DNA of 11,113 bases. Source: Burkholderiales bacterium (lineage in GTDB: Bacteria > Pseudomonadota > Gammaproteobacteria > Burkholderiales > SG8-39). Positions 1 through 6,724 of this stretch are shown in pieces. Numbering within the stretch: the first letter of the stretch is position 1; each line of letters begins with the position of its first letter. The stretch covers positions 1-11,113 of the forward strand of contig CAKKSJ010000481.1 of NCBI GenBank assembly GCA_919902965.1, in the 5' to 3' direction. Under the pieces are notes generated by a model, which was given only the letters and a program-made list of their open reading frames with translations, did no database searches and was not told the origin of the DNA. A program made the translations under genes and the position numbers.

Positions 1-42
1 ACCCGCGACGAGCGCGGCGAACAGTGTCAGTTTCAATTTCAT
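1..42 (-). CDS. Exported protein, N-terminal fragment (cut by window edge)
   Basis: Only the first 14 codons are visible, reading MKLKLTLFAALVAG: a positively charged start followed by a hydrophobic stretch, which is the beginning of a typical signal peptide. The ATG at 42 is preceded by a strong Shine-Dalgarno AAAGGAG (50-56 on the minus strand) at 7-nt spacing, so the start is well supported. It begins 39 nt after the stop of the LhgO-like oxidase and is probably the next gene of the same operon. A periplasmic solute-binding protein would fit a catabolic operon, but the visible part does not identify the family. Confidence 0.7.
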   Translation of the reverse strand, partial: MKLKLTLFAALVAG

Positions 43-81
43 GCTTGCTCTCCTTTGTTGATGTTGCAATCCAAAACGATT

Positions 82-1188
82 TCATGCGCCCTGCGTGATT
101 TGTGCAACCCGCTTTGCCAGCGCCAGTGAAGCAGTCAGACCCGGCGATTCGATGCCGAACAGATTGACCAGGCCCGCCACGCCATGCTGTCGCGGTCCCT
201 GGATCAGGAAATCACCGGCCGGCTGGTCCGGACCGGCCAGCTTTGGTCTTACGCCGGCATAGCCGGGTGCCAGTTGACCGTCTTTCAGACCGGGCCAGTA
301 ATCGCGTATCGCCCGATAAAAGCCATCCGCGCGGCTCAAGTCGACATCGTAGTCTATTTCGGCGATCCATTCCACGTCGGGTCCGAAACGCGCCTGTCCG
401 GCCAGATCCAGGGTGAGGTGCACGCCCAGGCCGGCGGCCTCCGGCACCGGGTAGATCAGATGGCTAAAAGGCGAGCGCGTGCTCAGGCTGTAATAGCTGC
501 CTTTGGCGTAATAACAGGGCGGAACCAAATCCTGCGGGAATCCGCGCAGCGAGGCGGCGGTGCGTTGCGCCAGCAGGCCGGCGCTGTTGACCACCGTGCG
601 CGCGACGATCTGCATCGGCTCGGCTCCGCCTACATCCAGGGTGATGCCTCCGGCCGCAATCGCGCCTCCCGTCACCGGACTTTGCAAAGCCAGCACGGCA
701 CCGTGGTCCTCGGCCTCGCCCTGATAGGCGAGCATCAGGCCGTGGCTGTCGATGATGCCGGTGGAAGGCGAGTAGAGCACCGCAACGCAGTACAGCGCCG
801 GTTCCATCGCCTTTGCTTCTTCGGCCGTCAACAGGCGCAAATCGTGCACGCCGTTGGCCGCCGCTTGTGCCAGGATTTTGTGCAATGAGGCGATCTGCTC
901 CGCCGTGGTGGCGACTATCAGCTTGCCGCAGCGGCTATGGGCGACGCCGCGCTCCTCGCAGTAGCGGTACAGCAATTCCCTGCCTTGCACGCACAGTGTG
1001 GCTTTGGCCGAGCCGGGTGGGTAGTAAATGCCGGCGTGGATGACTTCGCTGTTGCGCGAACTGGTTTCGGTGCCTCGCGCGTCCTTGGTCTCGAGGATAA
1101 CGACCTCGCGGCCGGCGAGCGCCAGAGCTCGCGCACATGCGAGACCGACCACTCCGGCGCCGATGACGACGCAATCTACTCGTTCCAT
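82..1188 (-). CDS. FAD-dependent L-2-hydroxyglutarate oxidase-like protein (DAO fold, COG0579)
   Basis: This is a 368-residue cytosolic or membrane-associated flavoprotein of the D-amino-acid-oxidase fold. The N-terminal dinucleotide motif G10-x-G12-x-x-G15 is followed by the ribose-binding acidic residue E33. The segment SSRNSEVIHAGIYYPPGS (about 43-60) is a hallmark of the L-2-hydroxyglutarate dehydrogenase/LhgO family, and the C-terminal GIESPGLTASLA motif closes the FAD site. Known family members oxidise L-2-hydroxyglutarate to 2-oxoglutarate and pass electrons to quinone; the substrate here is inferred from family only. Its length is slightly shorter than E. coli LhgO (about 420 residues). 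The ATG at 1188 has only a weak upstream GGGA. It follows DUF1667 by 75 nt, and that gap contains a hairpin. It is a clear paralogue of the first gene of the operon (2878-4344) but lacks that protein's C-terminal Fe-S domain. Confidence 0.85.
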   Translation of the reverse strand: MERVDCVVIGAGVVGLACARALALAGREVVILETKDARGTETSSRNSEVIHAGIYYPPGSAKATLCVQGRELLYRYCEERGVAHSRCGKLIVATTAEQIASLHKILAQAAANGVHDLRLLTAEEAKAMEPALYCVAVLYSPSTGIIDSHGLMLAYQGEAEDHGAVLALQSPVTGGAIAAGGITLDVGGAEPMQIVARTVVNSAGLLAQRTAASLRGFPQDLVPPCYYAKGSYYSLSTRSPFSHLIYPVPEAAGLGVHLTLDLAGQARFGPDVEWIAEIDYDVDLSRADGFYRAIRDYWPGLKDGQLAPGYAGVRPKLAGPDQPAGDFLIQGPRQHGVAGLVNLFGIESPGLTASLALAKRVAQITQGA

Positions 1189-1220
1189 CTTTTTCCCAGG
1201 GTTCGCATCGGGCTGGCTGT

Positions 1221-1244
1221 CGCTCCAGGCAAACCTGGAAAGCG
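1221..1244 (-). other. Intra-operon stem-loop between DUF1667 and LhgO-like genes
   Basis: TCCAGG and CCTGGA form a perfect 6-bp inverted repeat around the loop CAAA. The stem extends to CGCT/AGCG across a 2-nt bulge. It lies in the 75-nt gap between the DUF1667 stop and the next start. On the minus strand no T-run follows, so it is not a classical intrinsic terminator; an mRNA processing or stability element is possible. Confidence 0.4.
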
Positions 1245-1263
1245 ATGTTGACCGTGCGCGATG

Positions 1264-1629
1264 TCAGGCCTTCAACGCGATCTTCTTGGTAGCCACGATG
1301 TTGGAGCCGGTGCCCAGAATATCGGCGACTAGGATATCACCAATGTTGACCGGCGCTCTTACCACTACGTGAGCCAGTTGTTGCATGATCTCAAACACCG
1401 TCTTTTTGGGAACCGGGGGGTCCGTTTTCACGCTCACCAGGGGAAGCTCGCCGTGGTCAACCCGAACCGTGGTGGTCACGGTTCTCCTGGGATCAAAGAT
1501 TTCCCCTCGAACGTAGTCGCAGGCGAGTTTGCACTGCGCATGGTCGGTGCTCTGCAATTCGGTTTCATTCCATTCGGCGTGCACTACACAACTGGTCGGA
1601 CAGACCACGCAGGTGAATTGGCCTTTCAT
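1264..1629 (-). CDS. DUF1667 family cysteine-rich protein
   Basis: This 121-residue protein matches the DUF1667 family in length and layout. An N-terminal CxxCPxxC cluster (C7, C10, C14) is followed by C33 and C37, then a central segment around PRRTVTTTV, and a C-terminal part with PVPKK and APVNIGDILV. The five cysteines could hold a metal or Fe-S cluster, but this has not been shown by anything in the sequence. The family typically sits directly after a COG0579 oxidoreductase with a BFD domain and a FAD/NAD oxidoreductase, as here, which suggests a small electron-transfer or assembly subunit of one complex. Its ATG overlaps the upstream stop by 4 nt (ATGA), indicating translational coupling. 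The biochemical role is unknown. Confidence 0.88.
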   Translation of the reverse strand: MKGQFTCVVCPTSCVVHAEWNETELQSTDHAQCKLACDYVRGEIFDPRRTVTTTVRVDHGELPLVSVKTDPPVPKKTVFEIMQQLAHVVVRAPVNIGDILVADILGTGSNIVATKKIALKA

Positions 1630-2870
1630 GCTTCTATCTCCACCGTCAGTTCGCCGTTGATTTTCTGCAGGCGTTCAGCCCTCACCCGCAGCCGGATCAT
1701 CGACGAAGGTGCAAGCACGGTTTCCTTCATCTTTCTGAGGGTTTGGCTGCCGCTGCGAAATACCAGCTGGCGATTCAGGTCGGGTGCCGCCACGCGCATC
1801 GAAAAATCGACGGCTTCGGTGCCGCTGATGAACTGCGGCACCACGTAGCGTATACCCTGGCCGGGTTTGACTCTGATGCCCGCCTGCGGGAGTTTTCCGA
1901 TCTGCGCGTGCATGGCCGCACTCTGTCCGGCCTTCTCGGCTTCCAGGGAAACGTAGTCCACCAGATCGTGCACTTGCAGGGCATTCCCGGCGGAGAAAAT
2001 GCCGGGTACGGAAGTCTGGAAGCGGTCATCCACTATGGGCCCGCCGGTTATCGGGCTCAAGGCGACGCCGGCCTTCTTGGCGAGTTCGTTCTCGGCGATC
2101 AATCCCACGGATAGCATGAGGGTGTCGCACTCCACCAGCCGCTGCGATCCCGGCACGATGCCGCCACGCGGCCCGATTTTGGCCAGCGTGACTCCCGTGA
2201 TCCGGTCACGGCCATGAATTTCTACCGCCGTGGTGGAGAGGTACAGCGGAATACCGTAATCTTCCAGGCACTGCACCACATTGCGCATCAGGCCGCTGGG
2301 GTAAGGCAGGATCTCAGCCACGCAGGGCACCTGGGCGCCTTCCAGCGTGAGGCGGCGCGCCATGATCAGGCCCACATCGCCCGAACCCAGGACTACGATT
2401 TTGCGGCCCACGCACAGGTTGCGGATGTTCATGTAGTACTGCACCACACCCGCAGTGAACACCCCTGCAGGCCGGTATCCGGGTATGCCTATCGCGCCCC
2501 GCGTCCGCTCCCGGCAGCCCATGCACAGAACCACGGACTTGGCCCGGATGCGCCGCACCCCTTGTTTGGAGCAGACCGTGAGTTCGCGCTCGGGAGCGAG
2601 GTTGAGCACCATGGTGTTGAGGTAGCAGGAGACCCCGGCCTCGCTGGCCTGATCGATATAGATTTGGGCGTATTCCGGTCCGGTCAGGGCTTTGCCCATG
2701 TTCTTCGTGCCGAAACCGTCGTGTATGCACTGGTTCAGGATGCCGCCGAGTTGTTCGCCGCGCTCGATGAGCACAACGCGGTCCGCGCCTGCCCGTCTGG
2801 CGGCCATGCCCGCAGCCAATCCGGCAGGGCCGCCGCCAATTACCGCTACGTCTACTTCTTCGGTGCGCAT
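1626..2870 (-). CDS. NAD(P)/FAD-dependent oxidoreductase, middle subunit of the GlpA-like trio
   Basis: This 414-residue protein has a two-dinucleotide-binding-domain fold. The FAD motif is G12-G-G14-x-x-G17 in AVIGGGPAGLAAG, and a second Rossmann motif G162-S-G164-x-x-G167 in VVLGSGDVG probably binds NAD(P). A C-terminal FAD-contact motif GIFSAGN lies near 290-296. There is no CxxC redox disulfide of the thioredoxin-reductase type. C48 in GGILNQCIHDGFG and C118 in MGCRERTRG lie in segments that look conserved in relatives of this family. It probably shuttles electrons between NAD(H) and the Fe-S/FAD subunit encoded 7 nt upstream, in a complex resembling the trio found in Thermotoga and Firmicutes. 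It starts at ATG 2870, 7 nt after the preceding stop, and its own stop overlaps DUF1667. The substrate cannot be read from the sequence. Confidence 0.85.
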   Translation of the reverse strand: MRTEEVDVAVIGGGPAGLAAGMAARRAGADRVVLIERGEQLGGILNQCIHDGFGTKNMGKALTGPEYAQIYIDQASEAGVSCYLNTMVLNLAPERELTVCSKQGVRRIRAKSVVLCMGCRERTRGAIGIPGYRPAGVFTAGVVQYYMNIRNLCVGRKIVVLGSGDVGLIMARRLTLEGAQVPCVAEILPYPSGLMRNVVQCLEDYGIPLYLSTTAVEIHGRDRITGVTLAKIGPRGGIVPGSQRLVECDTLMLSVGLIAENELAKKAGVALSPITGGPIVDDRFQTSVPGIFSAGNALQVHDLVDYVSLEAEKAGQSAAMHAQIGKLPQAGIRVKPGQGIRYVVPQFISGTEAVDFSMRVAAPDLNRQLVFRSGSQTLRKMKETVLAPSSMIRLRVRAERLQKINGELTVEIEA

Positions 2871-2877
2871 GATGGTC

Positions 2878-4344
2878 TCAGTTCCGCAGGTCTTTGGTGC
2901 TTCCGGTAAACAGCCAGGAGCCTTCGCCCTTGAGCGACATTTCCGTTGGCTGCACGCCCAGCTCTTCTTCCATTATTTTCTCGATGTTGGGACCGCAGAA
3001 GCCGCCCTGACAGCGTCCCATGGTTGCCCGGGAGCGGTACTTGATCGCGCCCAGGGTCTGCGCGCCCAGCGGGTTGTGGATCGCATCGAGAATTTCTTTG
3101 CGCGTAATGTTCTCGCAGCGGCAGATGATCTGGCCGTAGTCAGGCTCTGCATCCACCAGATCGGCCTGCTCCTCCGGCGGCAGATCGTTAAAGATCAAGG
3201 GCGCTTTGCGTTCGGGATGAAACTGGTGTTTGGGTCGCAGCGGCAGGTGGGTGCCTGCCCACCTGGCGACGTCCAGCGCAATGGCGGGGGCGGCGGTGAG
3301 TCCCGGGGACTCGATGCCGACCAAATGCATCATGCCGGGCAGTTCGGGCAGTTCCTCGATGGTGAAGTCGTTGAAACCGCCGACTGCCGAGCTGACGGTC
3401 TTGGGGCGCAGGCCGGCGTAGGAGGTGATCACGTCGCGGGAACTCAAGCCGGGGAGCAGCTCCTGCGCTTCCTTGACGAGTTGCCGGGCCATGGCGCCGG
3501 TAGTGCCGTCGTTGGTCTTGCTGCGGACGTAGGCCGCACTCGGTCCGATCAGGATGTTGCCGTCTATGGTAGGGGTCAGATGCACTCCCAGGCCTGATCC
3601 GCCCTTGGGCGGCACCGGGTAGATCATGCGTTGAATCAGGTCGCTGCGGGCCTTGTCGATAATCACATACTCGCCACGGCAGGGATAGATCTTGTAGCGG
3701 CTCACGCCTGCCAGCCGGGCCACGTAGTCGGCGTAAAGGCCGGCGGAGTTCACCACCAGCTTGCTGCGCACCATTCCCCGGCTTGTTCTGATCTTGAAAG
3801 CGCCGAGCTTTCCGGAAATGCCTTTCACCGCGGTTTGCATCAGGATGTCCACGCCGTTGGCCGCGGCAGACTCGGCCAGGGCGATGGTCAAGCGAAACGG
3901 ACAGATGATCGCCGCGGTGGGTACGTGCATTGCGGCGTAACCGCCGATATTGGGCTCCATGCGCTTGATCTCCTTGGAGTCGATAATCTCCAGGGAGGGA
4001 ACGCCATTGGCGTCACCCAGCGCTTTCAGTCTCTCCAGATCGGGTGCTTCCGCGGCGCTGAGGGCGACGACCAGTTTCCCGACGCGCTTGAACGGGACGT
4101 TGAGCGTCGTGCACAGTTCTTCAAACATTGCGGCGCCCAGGACGTTCAGCCGCGCTTTCAGCGATCCTTTCGGGACGTTGAATCCGGTGTGCACCACGCC
4201 GCTGTTCTTGCCGCTGGTGCCGCGCGCTACGTCCGCCTCTTTTTCCAGGACGACCACGCTCAGTTGATAGCGGCTGAGTTCCCGCGCGATGGCGCACCCG
4301 ACGACACCGCCTCCTATTACTGCAAGGTCATACTCTTTGTTCAT
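2878..4344 (-). CDS. COG0579 FAD oxidoreductase with C-terminal BFD-like [2Fe-2S] domain
   Basis: This 488-residue protein has two parts. Residues 1 to about 370 form a D-amino-acid-oxidase-fold flavoprotein with G11-G-G13-x-x-G16, E34 for the ribose, SGKNSGVVHTGF (44-55) and the closing GIESPGLTAAPA motif. Residues about 400-460 form a BFD-like Fe-S domain with C408-x-C410, C445 and C450 (CxC...CxxxxC). Such proteins are often annotated as anaerobic glycerol-3-phosphate dehydrogenase subunit A, but the N-terminal motifs resemble LhgO, so a 2-hydroxyacid-type substrate is at least as likely. It is the first gene of the operon. ATG 4344 is preceded by GAGG at short spacing. A candidate FNR-type promoter lies about 140 nt upstream. 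The 75-kb-independent context of the two partner genes supports a multisubunit dehydrogenase; its electron acceptor is not visible. Confidence 0.85.
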   Translation of the reverse strand: MNKEYDLAVIGGGVVGCAIARELSRYQLSVVVLEKEADVARGTSGKNSGVVHTGFNVPKGSLKARLNVLGAAMFEELCTTLNVPFKRVGKLVVALSAAEAPDLERLKALGDANGVPSLEIIDSKEIKRMEPNIGGYAAMHVPTAAIICPFRLTIALAESAAANGVDILMQTAVKGISGKLGAFKIRTSRGMVRSKLVVNSAGLYADYVARLAGVSRYKIYPCRGEYVIIDKARSDLIQRMIYPVPPKGGSGLGVHLTPTIDGNILIGPSAAYVRSKTNDGTTGAMARQLVKEAQELLPGLSSRDVITSYAGLRPKTVSSAVGGFNDFTIEELPELPGMMHLVGIESPGLTAAPAIALDVARWAGTHLPLRPKHQFHPERKAPLIFNDLPPEEQADLVDAEPDYGQIICRCENITRKEILDAIHNPLGAQTLGAIKYRSRATMGRCQGGFCGPNIEKIMEEELGVQPTEMSLKGEGSWLFTGSTKDLRN

Positions 4345-4492
4345 GCCGCCTCACTACTCCAGGGCAACGGGATGTGAATTCGAAAGGATAGTTGCGCATA
4401 GCCTCCTCCCGAGCAGTTCTTCTTCTCGCTTTTAACAGGCATGTTTCCGATCATTTATCTGCGAACGCAAGTTCTGCCCGACAGGCTAGGAA

Positions 4493-4498
4493 AGTATG
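4493..4498 (-). promoter_or_regulatory. Candidate -10 element of the oxidoreductase operon
   Basis: On the minus strand this reads CATACT, matching TATAAT at four of six positions, including the important second A and final T. It is separated from the FNR-type box by exactly 22 nt, the geometry expected of a class II FNR/CRP promoter (site centred near -41.5). Transcription would start near 4486, giving a leader of about 140 nt before the ATG at 4344. Confidence 0.4.
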
Positions 4499-4520
4499 TT
4501 CCGCGGAGTCCCGGCATGTC

Positions 4521-4534
4521 TTGACTTGGATCAA
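4521..4534 (-). promoter_or_regulatory. Candidate FNR/ANR-type binding site
   Basis: The minus strand reads TTGATCCAAGTCAA, one mismatch from the FNR/ANR consensus TTGATnnnnATCAA. It lies upstream of the oxidoreductase operon with correct class II spacing to a -10 element. FNR-family sites are nearly symmetric, so it could also act on the plus strand. There the spacing gives only CCATAA, or CATAAG one base further, and only a gene remnant lies downstream. A CRP-like or DNR-like regulator could use the same site. Confidence 0.45.
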
Positions 4535-4579
4535 AGCCGACAACAGTCGAGTAAAACCATAAGAGACGGGAGTCCGTAT

Positions 4580-4710
4580 TTCCAGGGAGATAGGGGCGAA
4601 ACGCGAGTCAACACGGTGGCGCGGTTGCGCACCCTATCGTCCTGCCTGAACTGCTCTACAGCAAGGTCATCGAAATCGAAGAGCGCGTCGGCGGCTGGAA
4701 CTCTCAGTAG
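4580..4710 (+). pseudogene. Remnant of a 5-oxoprolinase/hydantoinase A-type gene
   Basis: From 4636 the plus strand reads IVLPELLYSKVIEIEERVG, nearly identical to residues 123-141 of the intact oxoprolinase at 10501-10557 (IVLPELLYGKVVEIDERVG); over these 57 nt I count 49 identical bases. The frame then diverges (GWNSQ) and stops at TAG 4708. Just upstream, in another frame, 4589-4624 reads DRGETRVNTVAR, which resembles the N-terminal ATP-binding segment DRGGTFTDVVAR (residues 19-30) of the same gene. The two pieces are in the right order and strand, but about 92 codons between them are missing and the frame is shifted. The second piece is strong evidence; the first is weaker. This is a dead copy or scar of a second oxoprolinase gene, not an expressed protein. 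Confidence 0.75.
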
Positions 4711-4723
4711 CAGGGCTTCGCCG

Positions 4724-5407
4724 CTATGCTATCAGCGGCAGTGCTTCGATATCGTAGCCGCATGAGAGCTTGCGGCCCAGCACCGGATCTTCCAGTTCCA
4801 TCTCGAAGCGGCTGGCCGGACGCACTCCGCCTTTTGCGCCCAAGGTGCCGCAGAACATCACCGTCGCGGCAGGCAATGCGCCGTCGCCACCGAGGTAACG
4901 GCGCAGTAGATCGGCCGGAGGCCTGATAGCCGCCACGGCACCTTCCTGATATAGGAGGCGCTGGCCATCGAAACAACCCCAGGAGCGCAGCATCAGCTGG
5001 TCCCAGTGGGGCGCTACGTCCGCGTAGCGCCAGAGCCGGTCGCACAGCACTTTTCCGCAAAGCTGCTTGGACAAGGCGACGCCCATGGTCTCCGCCTTGC
5101 GGTCCGTATGGTCCGATCCCAGCCCCACCCACAGGCCGTCTGCGAGCGACACCAGCACCGGTTCGACTTCGCCCGAGGTGTCGGGACCGAGCACTTGCAA
5201 CTGCGCGCCCTGCATGATCTGGGTCGCGGCGATGCGGTAGAACAGCGGCACACTCGAGGGGCGCGGCACGCCGATGGCGAACAGCTCTTCGATATGGTGC
5301 TCGATCGCTGCGGCATCGCGGCCCGTCCAGCCGGCGACAACCAGCGTGTCGATGCCGACGGCGATCCGGTCGCAGCGGCCTTGGCTCTCTCGGGTGAAAG
5401 TCAGCAC
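4724..5407 (-). CDS. DUF2848 family protein
   Basis: This 227-residue soluble protein is recognised as DUF2848 by the segment LWVGLGSDHTDRKAE (about 92-106, with S98-D99-H100-T101-D102-R103), the following SKQLCGK, and the C-terminal MFCGTLGAKGGVRPASRFEMELEDP. The GT and FEMELEDP features recall the fumarylacetoacetate-hydrolase-like fold, so a hydrolase or lyase acting on a small acid is plausible, but no reaction is established here. The start is GTG at 5407, supported by GGAG (5416-5419) at 8-nt spacing; it begins 15 nt after the DctM stop. It is the last gene of the TRAP operon, so it probably acts on the imported compound or a product of it. The length is normal for the family. Confidence 0.85.
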   Translation of the reverse strand: MLTFTRESQGRCDRIAVGIDTLVVAGWTGRDAAAIEHHIEELFAIGVPRPSSVPLFYRIAATQIMQGAQLQVLGPDTSGEVEPVLVSLADGLWVGLGSDHTDRKAETMGVALSKQLCGKVLCDRLWRYADVAPHWDQLMLRSWGCFDGQRLLYQEGAVAAIRPPADLLRRYLGGDGALPAATVMFCGTLGAKGGVRPASRFEMELEDPVLGRKLSCGYDIEALPLIA

Positions 5408-5415
5408 GCAATATT

Positions 5416-5419
5416 CTCC
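5416..5419 (-). promoter_or_regulatory. Ribosome binding site deciding the DUF2848 GTG start
   Basis: GGAG on the minus strand lies 8 nt before GTG 5407, inside the 15-nt gap after the DctM stop. It supports the non-ATG start. Confidence 0.55.
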
Positions 5420-5422
5420 GGT

Positions 5423-6706
5423 TTATTCGAATTGCGCGGGCAGCCAAAGGGCTATCCCGGGAAAAAATGCGAGCAGCGCGATCGCGCCCAGCATGGCCAG
5501 CACGAAGGGCAGCGCGCCGGCGATCACATCGTTCAGCGCGCCATGCTTGCGCAGCGACTGCACCACGAACAGGTTGAGTCCGACTGGCGGCGTGATCAGC
5601 GCCATCTCGATCAGGATCACCATTACGATCCCGTACCAGACCGGATCGAAGCCGAGCTGGAACATCACCGGGGCAACAATCGGGATGGTGGTGATCATCA
5701 TCGACAGAGTTTCCATGAAGCAGCCGAGAACCAGGTAGAACACCACGACCGCGATCAGCATCTGCATTTTCGAAAGGCCCAAGCCCGAGATGAAATCGGT
5801 GAGCAAGGCGCTGAGACCGATAGCGGAAAGGATGAAATTGAGAAAGTAGGCGGCGACGATGATGAGCATCACCATCGACGTGGTGCGCATGGTGTTCTCC
5901 AGCACTTCGCGCAGCATGGAAAGACTCAGCCGCCCGTAAGCCCAGGCGAGGCCCAGGGCCGCGACGACGCCGAGGGAGGCGGCCTCGGTCGGGGTGGCGA
6001 AGCCGGCATAGATGGAGCCGACAACCACCAGGAAAATTCCGAGCGGCGGCAGCAGATTGGGCAGGCTGGCGATGCGCTCGGCCCAGTTGCTGCTGAGCCG
6101 TTTTCCGCCCCACGCCGGCTTGACCAGGCAAACGACGGCGACCAGCAGCATGAACAGCCCGGCGAGGCCCACACCCGGGATGATGCCGGCCAGATACAGC
6201 TTGGGGATGGAGGTATCGGTCAGCACGGCGTAAATGATCATATTGATCGAGGGCGGGATCAGGATGCCCAGCGTGCCGCCCGCGGCCAGCGTACCGAGAA
6301 ACAGGCGCTCGTTATAGCCGTGTTTCCTGATCAGCGGCAGCGCAACCGTCCCGACGGTGGCGGCAGTGGCCACGGACGAGCCGGAGGTGGCGGCGAAAAC
6401 CGCACACGCGCCTATATTGGAATGCATCAGGCCGCCGGGGATCCAGGACAGCCATTTCACCATGGCTGCGTACATGCGCTCGGCAATACCGGCGCGCAGC
6501 AGAATTTCGCCAAGCAGGATGAACATCGGAATCGCGACCAGCAGGAAATCCTTGGATGTCGACCAGGCCACCTCACCCATTGCCCGCGACAGCGGCATGT
6601 TCGAGAAGATCTGGTCGAGCAGCAGACCGAGCACGCCCAAGACCGCCGCTACCGGCAGGGCGAGCGCGATGAGTGCAAGCAGCAGCGCAAGGGTTACGGT
6701 CAGCAT
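5423..6706 (-). CDS. dctM: TRAP transporter large permease (DctM)
   Basis: This 427-residue integral inner-membrane protein is the ion-coupled transport subunit of a tripartite ATP-independent periplasmic transporter. It is hydrophobic throughout, with about 12 predicted membrane segments. It carries family signatures: AIPMFILLGEILLRAGI (58-74), FAATSGSSVATAATVGTVALP split around 104-124, GTLGILIPPS (144-153) and a late PPVGLNLFV. Its length is typical. The start ATG at 6706 has AAGGA upstream and lies 18 nt after the DctQ stop. It works with the DctQ and DctP encoded immediately upstream. Its substrate is set mainly by DctP. No truncation or frameshift was seen. Confidence 0.95.
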   Translation of the reverse strand: MLTVTLALLLALIALALPVAAVLGVLGLLLDQIFSNMPLSRAMGEVAWSTSKDFLLVAIPMFILLGEILLRAGIAERMYAAMVKWLSWIPGGLMHSNIGACAVFAATSGSSVATAATVGTVALPLIRKHGYNERLFLGTLAAGGTLGILIPPSINMIIYAVLTDTSIPKLYLAGIIPGVGLAGLFMLLVAVVCLVKPAWGGKRLSSNWAERIASLPNLLPPLGIFLVVVGSIYAGFATPTEAASLGVVAALGLAWAYGRLSLSMLREVLENTMRTTSMVMLIIVAAYFLNFILSAIGLSALLTDFISGLGLSKMQMLIAVVVFYLVLGCFMETLSMMITTIPIVAPVMFQLGFDPVWYGIVMVILIEMALITPPVGLNLFVVQSLRKHGALNDVIAGALPFVLAMLGAIALLAFFPGIALWLPAQFE

Positions 6707-6724
6707 GAAATCCTTGTTTCGCTC

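Larger units (their letters stand above)
4345..4723. other. 379-nt intergenic region: promoter plus gene remnant
   Basis: This gap separates the end of the TRAP/DUF2848 operon from the start of the oxidoreductase operon, both on the minus strand. It contains a candidate FNR-type box and -10 element facing the oxidoreductase operon, and a plus-strand oxoprolinase remnant. No clear intrinsic terminator for the TRAP/DUF2848 operon was seen after its stop at 4724. No tRNA or other structured RNA was recognised. Confidence 0.6.

Noticed and set aside
2878..4344. Naming the trio glpA-glpB-glpC
   Set aside because: The first protein has LhgO-type motifs, the second is not GlpB by layout, and the third is DUF1667, not the GlpC Fe-S protein. 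The glp names would overstate the evidence.
4496..4765. An 89-codon plus-strand frame in the intergenic region
   Set aside because: Its middle contains the degraded oxoprolinase N-terminus, but the frame then leaves the homologous reading frame and runs into the 3' end of DUF2848. It is not an intact gene.
4704..6131. A 475-codon minus-strand open frame
   Set aside because: It overlaps DctM and DUF2848 in another frame, is arginine-rich and has no recognisable motif, so it is a shadow frame.
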